Of a DNA stretch of 11,425 nt, positions 1 to 8,537 are shown one piece after another (the stretch's first letter is position 1; every line of letters begins with the position of its first letter). The stretch lies in assembly GCA_011375275.1 (NCBI GenBank), contig DRLW01000701.1, forward strand, positions 1 through 11,425, in the 5' to 3' direction. The notes under the pieces are model-generated. The model searched no databases. It was given only the letters and a program-made list of their open reading frames with translations, and had not been told where the DNA came from. The translations under genes were made by a program, and so were the position numbers. The DNA comes from Bacteroidota bacterium. GTDB taxonomy: Bacteria > Zhuqueibacterota > Zhuqueibacteria > Zhuqueibacterales > Geothermadaptataceae.

Positions 1-103
1 AAAAACGCGCTCTTTCTCACATCGTGTGGGATAGTGGCAACGGGAGTGTAGGGGGATGCACGAGCGGGATGACCATCTCTCCGGCAGGCGCCATGTTTAT
101 AGT

Positions 104-119
104 GCACGATTTATCGTGC
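104..119. repeat. Short perfect inverted repeat
   Basis: GCACGAT at 104-110 is followed after two bases by its exact complement ATCGTGC at 113-119. It could form a 6-7 bp hairpin with a tiny loop or be a dyad binding site. No T-run follows on either strand, so it is not a canonical intrinsic terminator. It lies beyond the terminator of the minus-strand cluster, so it may belong to whatever gene lies to the left of the window. Function unknown. Confidence 0.4.
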
Positions 120-157
120 CCGAATATGGCCGACTCCCTCAGATTTAATGAAGAACC

Positions 158-200
158 AAAAAACGCGGACCCCGGAAGCAGCGATACCCGGGAATCCGCG
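158..200 (-). terminator. Rho-independent terminator of the three-gene cluster
   Basis: Read on the minus strand, CGCGGA (200-195) pairs with TCCGCG (169-164). After a small internal loop, CCGGG (complement of 188-192) pairs with the complement of 171-175, leaving a 12-base loop. The stem is GC-rich and is followed directly by six T residues (163-158), the classical intrinsic terminator layout for minus-strand transcription. It starts about 125 bases past the stop codon of the PorV-like gene, the last gene of the cluster, so it most likely ends that transcript. Confidence 0.8.
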
Positions 201-325
201 CTATCGTATGATACTCTGCAAAAATATAAAACGTCACACTTCAGATGCAGGCAGCTACGCAGAGAGAGGCCGGCTCGTACCAGCGCTGCCGTGATGAACA
301 ACACTCCGGACCGGCCCTATGCCGG

Positions 326-1303
326 CTAAAATTCGAGCTGAAAAGAAAACCGGTGTGTGTTGGCGATCGCGTGCATCTGAAAGGCATAGTCCAGGCGTGT
401 TTTCATCGCGCCGGAGATGCGCTTGTACAGCCCCATGCCCACAGCATAGTCGCGGCTGGAGTTAGCAGCCAGTGTCTGGCCGATACCGCCGCGCAAGGCG
501 AAATAGTTGAACATCTTTTTTTCCGTACCCACACGCAAACGGTTGGGGCTGCCGGCAGCCAGGCTGTTATCGAAATCAACAGACACCGTCAACTCACGAT
601 TCGCACGGAAGGCCAGGCCGAAAACCATGCGCGAGGGGATGGATTCATCGTAGTTTTCCGAATTGCTCTGCCAGGAAATGGTGTTGGCGATATTGCGCCA
701 GGTCATACCCAACTGCACACGTTCCGTCAACCGGTAGCCGAGGCCAAGATCAAATCCAAGCCCTGACGCGGTTCCGGATGAGAACGCATTCTGCGCGTTG
801 AGCACGTCCTGCTCTGAAAACAGCGGATAGGCACTGGGATCGAATTCCGACTGGCCATAGCTGGCATATTGATACTTCAGGCTGAAACCGAGCTGGAGAC
901 GGCTGAGCAGCCCCGGAAACAGGCCGTCGCCGTTGAGAGCATAGGTCAGCAACATCGTGGTTTCCCGCAACTGGGTGTCGCCGCTGGCCAGGACACCGAG
1001 ACCAAGGGCGTGATAATCGAGAAAAGAAATCGCGCCGCTGAAGGCGTTGTAAGGGATGATGCCGAACTGGTTGACGTGAGAAAACTCCGTCGCCCGGCCA
1101 TTGAGGGAAGCCAGGCCTGCGGGGTTCCAGAACACGGCACTGGCGTCCTGCGTCAGAGCCGTGTAGGCTCCACCCATGGCCAGGGGACGCGCCCCGATGC
1201 CGACATCAACAAATGCAGCCGCCGTACCAGACAGCCCCTGGCCGTAGCCAGTCGAATATGCCGCAAACAACAGCATCAGTATCAAGATTCTCTGTTTTTT
1301 CAT
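326..1303 (-). CDS. PorV/PorQ-family outer-membrane beta-barrel protein
   Basis: 325 residues. Residues 1-22 are a signal peptide (MKK start, hydrophobic core, cleavage near GYGQ). Residues 35-66 carry the family's hallmark N-terminal stretch: GIGARPLAMGGAYTAL, then DASAVFWNPAGLA. This motif is shared by PorV/PorQ (UPF0164-like) and FadL-type barrels. The rest is alternating amphipathic strands, and the chain ends in phenylalanine (FQLEF), the usual BAM recognition end of outer-membrane barrels. No cysteines. The ATG at 1303 has only a weak AGGTAG site six bases upstream. It follows the giant surface protein after a 191-bp gap and precedes the strong terminator at 158-200. In Bacteroidota, PorV is an outer-membrane component of type IX secretion that binds cargo C-terminal domains, and PorQ is a related surface component. 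Which role applies here, if either, cannot be read from sequence alone; a FadL-like transport role is the alternative. Confidence 0.82.
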   Translation of the reverse strand: MKKQRILILMLLFAAYSTGYGQGLSGTAAAFVDVGIGARPLAMGGAYTALTQDASAVFWNPAGLASLNGRATEFSHVNQFGIIPYNAFSGAISFLDYHALGLGVLASGDTQLRETTMLLTYALNGDGLFPGLLSRLQLGFSLKYQYASYGQSEFDPSAYPLFSEQDVLNAQNAFSSGTASGLGFDLGLGYRLTERVQLGMTWRNIANTISWQSNSENYDESIPSRMVFGLAFRANRELTVSVDFDNSLAAGSPNRLRVGTEKKMFNYFALRGGIGQTLAANSSRDYAVGMGLYKRISGAMKTRLDYAFQMHAIANTHRFSFQLEF

Positions 1304-1371
1304 GACGTTCTACCTGTCCTGTTTTATCCCGTTTGATCGCTTCGAGTGAGTGATTTCGGGATAACTGATAA

Positions 1372-1400
1372 ATTATGTCCGAAGAAGCGAATTATCGTAA
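1372..1400 (-). promoter_or_regulatory. Weak candidate internal promoter for the PorV-like gene
   Basis: On the minus strand TTACGA (1400-1395) and CATAAT (1377-1372) are separated by 17 bases. The -10 box matches the sigma-70 consensus at five of six positions, but the -35 box matches at only three. It lies about 70 bases upstream of the ATG of the PorV-like gene, in the AT-richest part of the spacer. It may be chance, and an FCB-group organism may not use this consensus. Confidence 0.2.
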
Positions 1401-1462
1401 CTGTTTGACAAATAGCCGGTCGTCCGGGGAATCTGCCGCTTTGCTGATTTCCCGGTTATCTT

Positions 1463-1486
1463 CCGGAGCGGGAAAACCCGCTCCGG
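1463..1486 (-). other. Perfect 10-bp GC-rich hairpin after the giant gene
   Basis: CCGGAGCGGG (1463-1472) and CCCGCTCCGG (1477-1486) are exact complements around an AAAA loop (TTTT on the minus strand). On the minus strand it begins eight bases after the TGA stop of the giant gene. It lacks a downstream T-run on both strands, so it is not a standard intrinsic terminator. Possible roles are protection of the 3' end of the long message, partial attenuation before the PorV-like gene, or a processing site. The structure is certain from sequence; the function is inferred. Confidence 0.7.
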
Positions 1487-1494
1487 CATCTTCA

Positions 1495-4400
1495 TCACTT
1501 GATCAGCACGATCGGCTTGACAAAGCGCACACTGCTGTTGACATTTTCCGCGATGACCTCGACCAGATACCGGCCATTGCGGGCATAGTCGCCGCTGTCT
1601 GTCAGGCCGTCCCAGGCCAGATCACTCTCGGTGTGCACACCGGGATACTGTGTCACGCGATCAGCGATGGTGCGCACCAGTTCTCCGGTCATCGAGTACA
1701 CCCGGATCGTTACCAGTGCTTTGCCTTCTTCACTGGTGAGCACGTAACCGATACGCATCACGCCTCTGCGCGGCGAAAACGGCGTCGGCATGAAGCTCAG
1801 GCCGGTCACGCCGAGAGGCTCGTTGCCTGTGAGCACAGCAAACTGGGCAAAGCTTTCGATAAAAGCCGACACCGAGCTGTCCGATACCGTCGATGCCTGC
1901 ACCGGCTGCCACTCGAGGCGGGTCTGATCCCACTCGCCGATCACCGGCTCGCCACTTCCCGCCTGCTTGCGCAGCGGCAGAGCGATACGCGGGTTCTTTT
2001 CAAAGGACACCCCGGTCGGCAGCAACTGGTACACCTCGCCGACAACCTGATACTCATTCATGAATTTCTTGATGTTCGGGACCGTCGGTTTATACAAACC
2101 AACCAGCCGCGGCCGCACGACGGAATTCTTCTGAAAACTCAGAGTAAAGCCCTTTCCGTCGCGGTAGGTCGCTTCGGTCAGGCTATCGATCACCGTGTAA
2201 ATATTGATCGACACTTCCTGAGAACGCCCGCTGGTGAGGTCCAGCAACCCGATACGGACATCGCCGATGAAATCCGGTGCGGGCTGAAACAGGCCATCTT
2301 CTGTGATGCTGCCGGCCACTTCCGGTTCAACCAGCCACTGCCCGTCGATAGCCATGGTCTGCGAATCGGTGTTGGTGGCGACAAAAGTCAGCCTCAGCGG
2401 TTCGCTGTTGGCGGCCTGCCTCGGCGCCTGAATGTCGATGCCCGCCAGCTCCATGGTTTTGCTGGTATAGGTGACATCCCGGCTTTTGCTGATGCCGTCC
2501 AGAGTCGAGGTGACGCGAATCCTGACCTGGCCATCGATCTGCGGCCAGAGCCAGGCCCGGAAATCATCCTCTTCGTCCTGCTTGAGTATGGCCGTGCTGT
2601 CAGGAGTCAGCAGCTCCCAGGCAATCGTTCCGCGATCACTGACCGCGCTGGCGAGGTTGGAGCCGGTATCATCGATGGGTTTGGCGATGAGTTTGGTCCG
2701 GGCACCACGCTGCAGGGTTCGGTTCCCCGGCGTGACAGCGACGCGATACAGAATACCCTTGGCATCGAGGCGAACGTCGTATTCCTTGCTGCTGTAATTC
2801 CACACCTCGCCACCATTATCGTAGCCGGCGGTGATGGAATACGTGATCGTACCGGATTGGCTGTGCGGAGCGATCCAGCCCTCGAAGCCGCCATCGACGC
2901 GCTGCATCTCAGAAGCGGTGAACCCATCTGAGCCGATACGACGCACCCACAGCTTCGGGTTTTTAACCAGCGTCTGCGCGTCGCTGCCGGTGTACTTCAT
3001 AAACACACGCAGAGAATCACGCGCCCGTGACGGCGGCAGAGGCTGGTGCGAGAAAACCAGCGGGACTGTCACATCACGGAACTCGTTTTCTTCAACCGTG
3101 ACCACGAGGTGTTCGGATTTCGGAATCAGATAATTGTCTTTTTCCAGGGTGTAATAGTACGTCCCTGCCAGACGCACGGAATCCGTTGCCGACACGCCGT
3201 TCTGATCGCTGACAAAGACCAGGGCCAGACTGGAGTTACCCTTGATTTCGCCGCGAAAGAGCACGTTTTCGCCGTCTTTGATGATCAGCGGCTGGCTTGC
3301 CGGGGGAGCAACCGTGGAACGGACTCCGGCCAGCGGCTTGCTGCCATCGGTGAAAATCCAGCGAATGCGCGCGCCCGGCAAGCTGATGGGCATGTTTTTG
3401 TCATCCCCTTTGCGCACTTCAAAATCCGGCAGGGTGATAGGCGGAAAGCCTGTTTTGGTCAATTGAATGGTATAAAACCCTGCGGGCAGATCGCTGAAAT
3501 TAAACGTGCCATCTTCACCTGTCTGCTTCTCAAAACGCGAAGGCCCGTCCGCAACGACCCGAGTACCGGGCTGTGCCTTGCCGCGATACATCACGACACC
3601 GCGCAGACGCCCGGCCTCAGAGCGCATGCTCAAATTCAGCGTCAGAGTCTGTTCATTGCCAAGGGTTACGATCGTATCCGGAGTGACCGCTTTGTAGCCG
3701 CCTTTGGTGAGCACGACTTTGTAGCTCGCCGAGGGCAGGCTGGTGAAACTATAGCGGCCGGAATTGTCGGTATTGGTGCTGACGCCCTGGCCGGTACCCG
3801 TGTTCTGCAGGCTGACCAGCACTTCGGGCAGGCCGGCGCCGTTGGTGCCGGTAATTTTACCGGCAATCGTACCGGTATTTTTGCGCATCGTGAAATCCGC
3901 CGTCACAGCAGCACCACGCTGCAGGGCGATGGTTTTCTGCACCGGATCGGCGACAAAGCCGTTTGCCTCCGCGCGCACGGTGTAATCCACGCCTGCGGGC
4001 AGGCCGGTAAAACTGTATTTCCCGTCCGCGTCGCTGGTCGTGGTCTCCGGAGCACGGCTATCCGTAACTGCCGTCAGCAGAACACCGCTCATGCCGCTGC
4101 CGGAGGCATCGGCTACCGTGCCGCTGATGCTGCCGGTATTTGCGGTCAGAGTGAAGTTTGCTTCCTTTTCCTCTGCAGAGCTGAGCTGAACCTGCACCTG
4201 TTCCGGCGAGACATCGAAACCTGCCCGCGAGGCGGTTACGGTGTACGTTCCTGCAGGCAGCTCCTTGATCGAATAATCACCTGCAGATTTGCTCACTGCC
4301 GTAAAGGTCCGGCCATCGTCATGCACAGCGCTGATCGAAACACTGGCCACGCCGACGTTTCCTCTGATCACACCGGCCTGAATAGAGATTTTCAACACCA

Positions 4401-7400
4401 CACCGCTGACGTCGCTCAGCTCGAGGGCCACGGTCGTATCCGCTTCAGAATACCCGGCTTTAAAAATCTTCGTCGCCAGGGTGTAGGTTTTCTGCGCCTC
4501 GAGGCCGCCGAAAGAGAAGGCGCCATCGGCATTGGTAGTCGTGGTGCGCGTCGTGCTGCCGCCGCGCAGTTCGATGGGAATATTCGCCTGCGGCAGGTTA
4601 TCGTCTGAAAGCACTTTGCCGCTCAGGCGAAGGGAGACGGCATCCATTTCGATGCTCAGACTATCGCTGGCGCCGGGAGCCAGAACGACGGAAAGCGATG
4701 AGTCTGCCATGAAAAACCCGCTGCGCACCACATCGACTTCATACGTATCTGCGGCGAGGTTTTCGATGACAAAATTGCCGTTGGCTCCTGTCGTCGCCGT
4801 GCCGGTATTGCCGAGAGCACCGCGCACGCTGACCCGGGCATTTTCCAGCAGTGTCGTGCCGGATTTGACCGTACCGGCCAGACGTGCCTTGTTCGGGATC
4901 AGGCTGAAATCAACACCATTCGAATCCGGCACGACGTTGGTTATCGCATCCGGACTGGTGTAGCCGCTGCGCTGGGCCGTCACTGTGTAACTTTTCTGCG
5001 GCAGGCCGGAGAGCACATAAGCGCCCTGGGCATCGCTGATCGCCGTAAAACTGCCACCGCTGCCGCTTGCGCGCACCGTGGCTTCGCTGAGGGGCGAGCC
5101 GTCTGCCGTCGTAACGGTGCCCGAAATGGCGCCGGTGAGAATCTCCATTTCGATATTCAGCGTCGTATCGGCCTGCTCCGCAACAGTGATGGCAGCGGCA
5201 GCATCTTTGTAGCCACTGCGCGTCACCGTGACGGTATAGGCGCCGGGCAGCAAATTGCTGACGAGATAACTGCCCTGCGAGTTGGTCGTTGCCGTGGCAT
5301 TGCCCGCATCGGAGGCAAAGTTGAGCACAGCACCTTCGATAAACTCATTCCCGGAAGAAACCGTGCCGCGTACCGTTGCGGTGATGTCAGTCATGCGAAA
5401 ATCCACACCCGTAAGCGTCTGGCCCGGGTTGAGGGTGATGGTCTGGCTCTCCGCGCGGTAACCCGTCTTCTCTACACTCACGGAATGCTCCCCGGCGCTG
5501 AGATAGAGGGTATATTTGCCCAGATGATTGGTAAGCGCGGTTTCGCTGCCGGCGCTCACGGAAACATTGGCCAGAACAGCACCGTTTTCATCGCGAACGA
5601 CACCGGCTACCGAGCTCGGGAGTGCGCTGAGAGAAAAATTGACGACGCGCAAAGCCTGAGCAGCGATATACTCTGCCGGGGCTGAATCTGAACTGTAGCC
5701 TTCCTTCTCCGCGGTGAGTGAATACGAGGTTCCGGCAGTTACTTTCATCGTGTACTCGCCGGAGGTATTGGTCGTGGTGGTGACACGGTTGGAGGCATCG
5801 CTGGAATCTGTGGCGATGACCGTGACATTGCGCAGAAAATCGCCGCTGGCATTCTTGGCAATGCCGCTGATCGTCGCCTTATTCAGAATCAGGGTAAAAT
5901 CGATATCCGGCACGCTCTGGCCAGGGTTGGCAAGGACAGTCTGCGCCTCCGGATCGAGGTAGCCATTTTTGCGGGCGATGACCGTATAGCTGCCGGGTTC
6001 GAGGCTGATACTGTACTGCCCCTGTGCGTCTGTCCGCGTATAAAATGTGCCGTTATCACCGGCCGCTTCGACCTCGGCATCGTACAGAGCCAGGCCACTG
6101 GCCAGCACCACGCCGGAAATCGTGGCCGCATTCGGCGTAACCCGGAAATCAAGCCCGGAAAGAGTCTGCCCGGGAGTCAGTGTCAGGGTCTGGCTTTCGG
6201 AGGTGGAATAGCCATCCTTGGAGGCATACACCGTATGCGTTCCCTCGGGCAGAGACAGGGTGAAATTACCGTTGCTCGTGGTGGTCGTGCTGACGACCCC
6301 GTTGGTCACCGTTGCTCCGGCCACACCGGTTACGCCATCTGTCGTCACCCGGCCGGATATTTCCGAAGGGTTGGGGGAAAGCTGTAAATCCACACCCGAA
6401 ACGGTCTCACCGACGGTGACAGAAACCTGCACCGGGTCGCCGGCCGTATAACCGGATTTTGCGGCTGCAATCGAGAAGGTGCCCGAACCCAGGCTGAGGG
6501 AATACTGCCCCAGGCCATTGGTGGTGGTGGTCACCGGCGCGCCGGCGTCGGGAGTCGCCGTCACAGTCGCGCCCGAGAGTGCCCGCGTTCCATCGGTAAC
6601 ATAACCGGAAACCAGATTAGCACGGCCGACGAGAGAAAAATCCGCGGTGGCAATCCCGTCTGCAGGAACGTACTTGTTCACTGGCTCAGGAGTGACATAG
6701 CCGGTTTTCGAGGCGTTGACGGTCCACGTTCCGGTCGTCAGCGTCATCTGATACGAGCCGTTGGAGGCCGTCACGGTCTGCACCGTATCGGTGGAGGTAT
6801 AGGCTTGCACTGTTGCGCCCTGCAAGTTCTGACCATTGCTGTTGCGCACGACGCCGCTCAAAGTCCCGGAACTCTTGCGCATGCCAAAAGCCGACTGGCC
6901 GAGATTGACGCTGTTGCCGGGGCTGACCGTAACGGTCTGCGTCGCCGAAGTCGTGTAGCCGGTCTTTTTGGCATAAACATCCCAGCTCCCCGAGCTGACT
7001 CCGATGAGGAAGTTACCGTCTGCATCAGTGGTCACTTCTTTGATGCTTCCATTGGTGATATGCGTTGCCGTAACCGTGGCATCGGCGATCCCTTTGGAAG
7101 TCTCGGTATCATAAACACGCCCGGAAATACTCGCCGGGCTCTCCGCCATTTTGATGGTGACGGTATAGTCGCCAGCCGTTGAATCCGGCCACTCATCAAC
7201 AGGCAGGACAACGGTGACGGTCGTGTCTTCGTAGCCGTCCTTGGTGGCGGTCAGTTCATAGGTACCATCGCGCATCACTTTGGTCGCCTTACCGCCATCA
7301 TCGGTGAACAGGGGCAGCAGATCTGAGCTCCCTTCGATGGCTGTTACCGTGATTTCCACGCGCGGTAAAACCGTGTTGCCGGTCGTGCGCGTATAAATCT

Positions 7401-8529
7401 GCATGGTACCGATCGTCGTCGCATAGCTGAAATGGAAATTCTCGCTCTGTACACCACCGCCGGTTTCATCCCAGGCCAGGACTTTCCAGATATAATCCGC
7501 ATTGATGAGAAAATTGCTGGCCGGAAAATCCACAAGTGTATTGGTCGTCGTGGTCTCCCAGACAGGAAAACTCACCGTGCTGCCGTTTTCTTCACGCAGT
7601 TCAAAGACCGAGACCTTGTAGTTTACCGCACCGACGACCTCATCCCACTGAAAGGTGATCACGTCGCCTGTGATCAGCGAGCTGTCAGCCGGAGCCACGA
7701 GTTGTGGCGGTGGCAGGTTGGAAGGCACATCGACGACAAACTCGATCACGCCGCCCTGCACTGCGGAGGTAAATGCCGGGTGGTTGCCGTAGTTGTTGAG
7801 AATGAGATAATTATAGGTGATGCCGGACATCAGCGGAGGCGGTGTCCCGTTGGTGGCATCGAAAAAGCCGGAAGGGTCGTAAGCTCCGTACTGGATCGAC
7901 GTGTTCGGCGTGATCGCCTGCCAGATGATGTTCGCCCCCTGCACAACGGTCTGGCCGTTTTCATCTTCGGTAATTTGTATGGGGCTGTCTGAGACGATGA
8001 TATGATAGTAGGGCACTCCATCGACGGATTGCCACTCAAACGTGGGCGTTGAGGTCGTCACCGTCCCTTTCGGGCCAATGACGTCCGCGGTAACCTGCGC
8101 TTCGATGATGACCGGGAACTCTGCCGAACGGTTCTCATCCGCAGAAATCGTGGCATCAGGCGAATCGGTGATCACGCCGTAGTAGATACCCGGCGCCCCG
8201 AGCCCGACCTGAGAAGGCACGAAAGGTGCGGTGCTGGTTTCGCCGTCTTCCGGCACGCTGCCGAGGGCATAATTGCCCGGCGAAGTGCCAAATCGGAAAT
8301 AACCATTCAGCGGCGTCAGCTCAGTCCACGACACCACGGCATTCTCATTCGGGCCAACCATACCAAAAGGATGCGCGACGATCATGTAGCTGTCGCTGGT
8401 CTGGATGATCGGCATAGAGTAGGATATTCTGACACTCTGCAGCTGCTGAGACGCCACCGGCACGGTGGAGACCAGCACAGCAGCGAAAACGAGTATCCAC
8501 GAAAATGTGCTCATCTTCCTGATTTTCAC
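1495..8529 (-). CDS. Giant secreted multi-repeat surface protein with FlgD-like C-terminal domain
   Basis: 2344 residues. Residues 1-27 are a signal peptide (KIRK n-region, hydrophobic core, cleavage after VAS). Residues 37-370 hold three fibronectin-III/Ig-like modules; the third has the YIWKVLAWDETGG strand. Residues 372-462 are a degenerate repeat. Residues 466-1717 are 15 tandem carboxypeptidase-regulatory-like beta-sandwich repeats, and 1719-1825 a divergent one. Residues 1840-2110 contain Ig-like modules, including a bacterial Ig motif (ITEDGLFQPAP, 2075-2085). Residues 2116-2235 are a ZU5-like segment (LLPTGVSFEKNPRIALPL). Residues 2241-2344 form an FlgD Ig-like/type IX-like C-terminal domain (PTPFSP, VYSMTGELVRTI, AWDGLTDSG, GRYLVEV, ending VLIK). 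No cysteines and no catalytic motif are visible. The start is GTG: an AAGGAG site lies eight bases upstream, and the nearby ATG at 8534 runs into a stop. The likely role is an extended surface stalk or adhesin; the ligand is unknown. A secreted matrix protein is the alternative. Confidence 0.85.
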   Translation of the reverse strand: MKIRKMSTFSWILVFAAVLVSTVPVASQQLQSVRISYSMPIIQTSDSYMIVAHPFGMVGPNENAVVSWTELTPLNGYFRFGTSPGNYALGSVPEDGETSTAPFVPSQVGLGAPGIYYGVITDSPDATISADENRSAEFPVIIEAQVTADVIGPKGTVTTSTPTFEWQSVDGVPYYHIIVSDSPIQITEDENGQTVVQGANIIWQAITPNTSIQYGAYDPSGFFDATNGTPPPLMSGITYNYLILNNYGNHPAFTSAVQGGVIEFVVDVPSNLPPPQLVAPADSSLITGDVITFQWDEVVGAVNYKVSVFELREENGSTVSFPVWETTTTNTLVDFPASNFLINADYIWKVLAWDETGGGVQSENFHFSYATTIGTMQIYTRTTGNTVLPRVEITVTAIEGSSDLLPLFTDDGGKATKVMRDGTYELTATKDGYEDTTVTVVLPVDEWPDSTAGDYTVTIKMAESPASISGRVYDTETSKGIADATVTATHITNGSIKEVTTDADGNFLIGVSSGSWDVYAKKTGYTTSATQTVTVSPGNSVNLGQSAFGMRKSSGTLSGVVRNSNGQNLQGATVQAYTSTDTVQTVTASNGSYQMTLTTGTWTVNASKTGYVTPEPVNKYVPADGIATADFSLVGRANLVSGYVTDGTRALSGATVTATPDAGAPVTTTTNGLGQYSLSLGSGTFSIAAAKSGYTAGDPVQVSVTVGETVSGVDLQLSPNPSEISGRVTTDGVTGVAGATVTNGVVSTTTTSNGNFTLSLPEGTHTVYASKDGYSTSESQTLTLTPGQTLSGLDFRVTPNAATISGVVLASGLALYDAEVEAAGDNGTFYTRTDAQGQYSISLEPGSYTVIARKNGYLDPEAQTVLANPGQSVPDIDFTLILNKATISGIAKNASGDFLRNVTVIATDSSDASNRVTTTTNTSGEYTMKVTAGTSYSLTAEKEGYSSDSAPAEYIAAQALRVVNFSLSALPSSVAGVVRDENGAVLANVSVSAGSETALTNHLGKYTLYLSAGEHSVSVEKTGYRAESQTITLNPGQTLTGVDFRMTDITATVRGTVSSGNEFIEGAVLNFASDAGNATATTNSQGSYLVSNLLPGAYTVTVTRSGYKDAAAAITVAEQADTTLNIEMEILTGAISGTVTTADGSPLSEATVRASGSGGSFTAISDAQGAYVLSGLPQKSYTVTAQRSGYTSPDAITNVVPDSNGVDFSLIPNKARLAGTVKSGTTLLENARVSVRGALGNTGTATTGANGNFVIENLAADTYEVDVVRSGFFMADSSLSVVLAPGASDSLSIEMDAVSLRLSGKVLSDDNLPQANIPIELRGGSTTRTTTTNADGAFSFGGLEAQKTYTLATKIFKAGYSEADTTVALELSDVSGVVLKISIQAGVIRGNVGVASVSISAVHDDGRTFTAVSKSAGDYSIKELPAGTYTVTASRAGFDVSPEQVQVQLSSAEEKEANFTLTANTGSISGTVADASGSGMSGVLLTAVTDSRAPETTTSDADGKYSFTGLPAGVDYTVRAEANGFVADPVQKTIALQRGAAVTADFTMRKNTGTIAGKITGTNGAGLPEVLVSLQNTGTGQGVSTNTDNSGRYSFTSLPSASYKVVLTKGGYKAVTPDTIVTLGNEQTLTLNLSMRSEAGRLRGVVMYRGKAQPGTRVVADGPSRFEKQTGEDGTFNFSDLPAGFYTIQLTKTGFPPITLPDFEVRKGDDKNMPISLPGARIRWIFTDGSKPLAGVRSTVAPPASQPLIIKDGENVLFRGEIKGNSSLALVFVSDQNGVSATDSVRLAGTYYYTLEKDNYLIPKSEHLVVTVEENEFRDVTVPLVFSHQPLPPSRARDSLRVFMKYTGSDAQTLVKNPKLWVRRIGSDGFTASEMQRVDGGFEGWIAPHSQSGTITYSITAGYDNGGEVWNYSSKEYDVRLDAKGILYRVAVTPGNRTLQRGARTKLIAKPIDDTGSNLASAVSDRGTIAWELLTPDSTAILKQDEEDDFRAWLWPQIDGQVRIRVTSTLDGISKSRDVTYTSKTMELAGIDIQAPRQAANSEPLRLTFVATNTDSQTMAIDGQWLVEPEVAGSITEDGLFQPAPDFIGDVRIGLLDLTSGRSQEVSINIYTVIDSLTEATYRDGKGFTLSFQKNSVVRPRLVGLYKPTVPNIKKFMNEYQVVGEVYQLLPTGVSFEKNPRIALPLRKQAGSGEPVIGEWDQTRLEWQPVQASTVSDSSVSAFIESFAQFAVLTGNEPLGVTGLSFMPTPFSPRRGVMRIGYVLTSEEGKALVTIRVYSMTGELVRTIADRVTQYPGVHTESDLAWDGLTDSGDYARNGRYLVEVIAENVNSSVRFVKPIVLIK
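3379..7134 (-). repeat. Fifteen tandem carboxypeptidase-regulatory-like repeats in the giant gene
   Basis: Residues 466-1717 of the giant protein are 15 head-to-tail repeats of about 78-88 residues (roughly 240-260 bp). Approximate starts are residues 466, 555, 637, 722, 801, 884, 972, 1050, 1133, 1214, 1299, 1385, 1465, 1552 and 1639. Each follows the pattern (I/V)xGxV, then GAxV, a Thr-rich strand, a turn (N/D)GxY or similar, a (Y/W)xV strand and a closing GY or GF, usually after K or R (KTGY, KSGY, RSGY, KAGY, RAGF). Repeats 1-7 have YxLxLxxG before the last strands; repeats 8-15 mostly have an inserted LPAG-like turn. Sequence divergence between units is high at both protein and DNA level, so this is an old array rather than a recent expansion. 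Confidence 0.85.
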
Positions 8530-8537
8530 AGCATGCT

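Larger units (their letters stand above)
1..325. other. Intergenic region downstream of the minus-strand cluster
   Basis: No convincing gene. Open frames of about 95-100 codons exist on both strands but overlap each other, lack a ribosome binding site, and give low-complexity translations with no recognisable domain. The region holds the terminator of the minus-strand cluster (158-200), a perfect 7-bp inverted repeat (104-119), and a short 5-bp GC stem (311-315 with 321-325) immediately next to the stop codon of the PorV-like gene. Nothing else stands out. Confidence 0.6.
1304..1494 (-). other. Spacer between giant gene and PorV-like gene
   Basis: A 191-bp gap, long compared with the 12-bp gap upstream in the same cluster. 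On the minus strand it carries a perfect 10-bp hairpin just after the giant gene's stop codon, then an AT-richer stretch (about 1361-1410) that could hold a secondary promoter for the PorV-like gene. No small gene with a ribosome binding site is evident. Confidence 0.5.

Noticed and set aside
24..329. Overlapping open frames of about 100 codons on both strands left of the cluster
   Set aside because: They overlap the terminator hairpin, have no ribosome binding site and give no recognisable protein features.
1375..2931. Plus-strand open frame of 518 codons opposite the giant gene
   Set aside because: It lies wholly antisense to the well-supported giant protein except for a short end, lacks a ribosome binding site, has a composition rich in His, Arg and Gln typical of antisense frames, and shows no domain. 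The open frame results from the codon bias of the real gene.
3046..4608. Plus-strand open frame of 520 codons opposite the repeat region
   Set aside because: Antisense shadow of the repeat array; its apparent periodicity mirrors the repeats on the other strand. No ribosome binding site and no recognisable domain.
3379..7134. Periodic DNA repeats as a CRISPR or satellite array
   Set aside because: The periodicity is that of protein-domain repeats in one continuous reading frame, with strong divergence between units and no identical direct repeats or uniform spacers.
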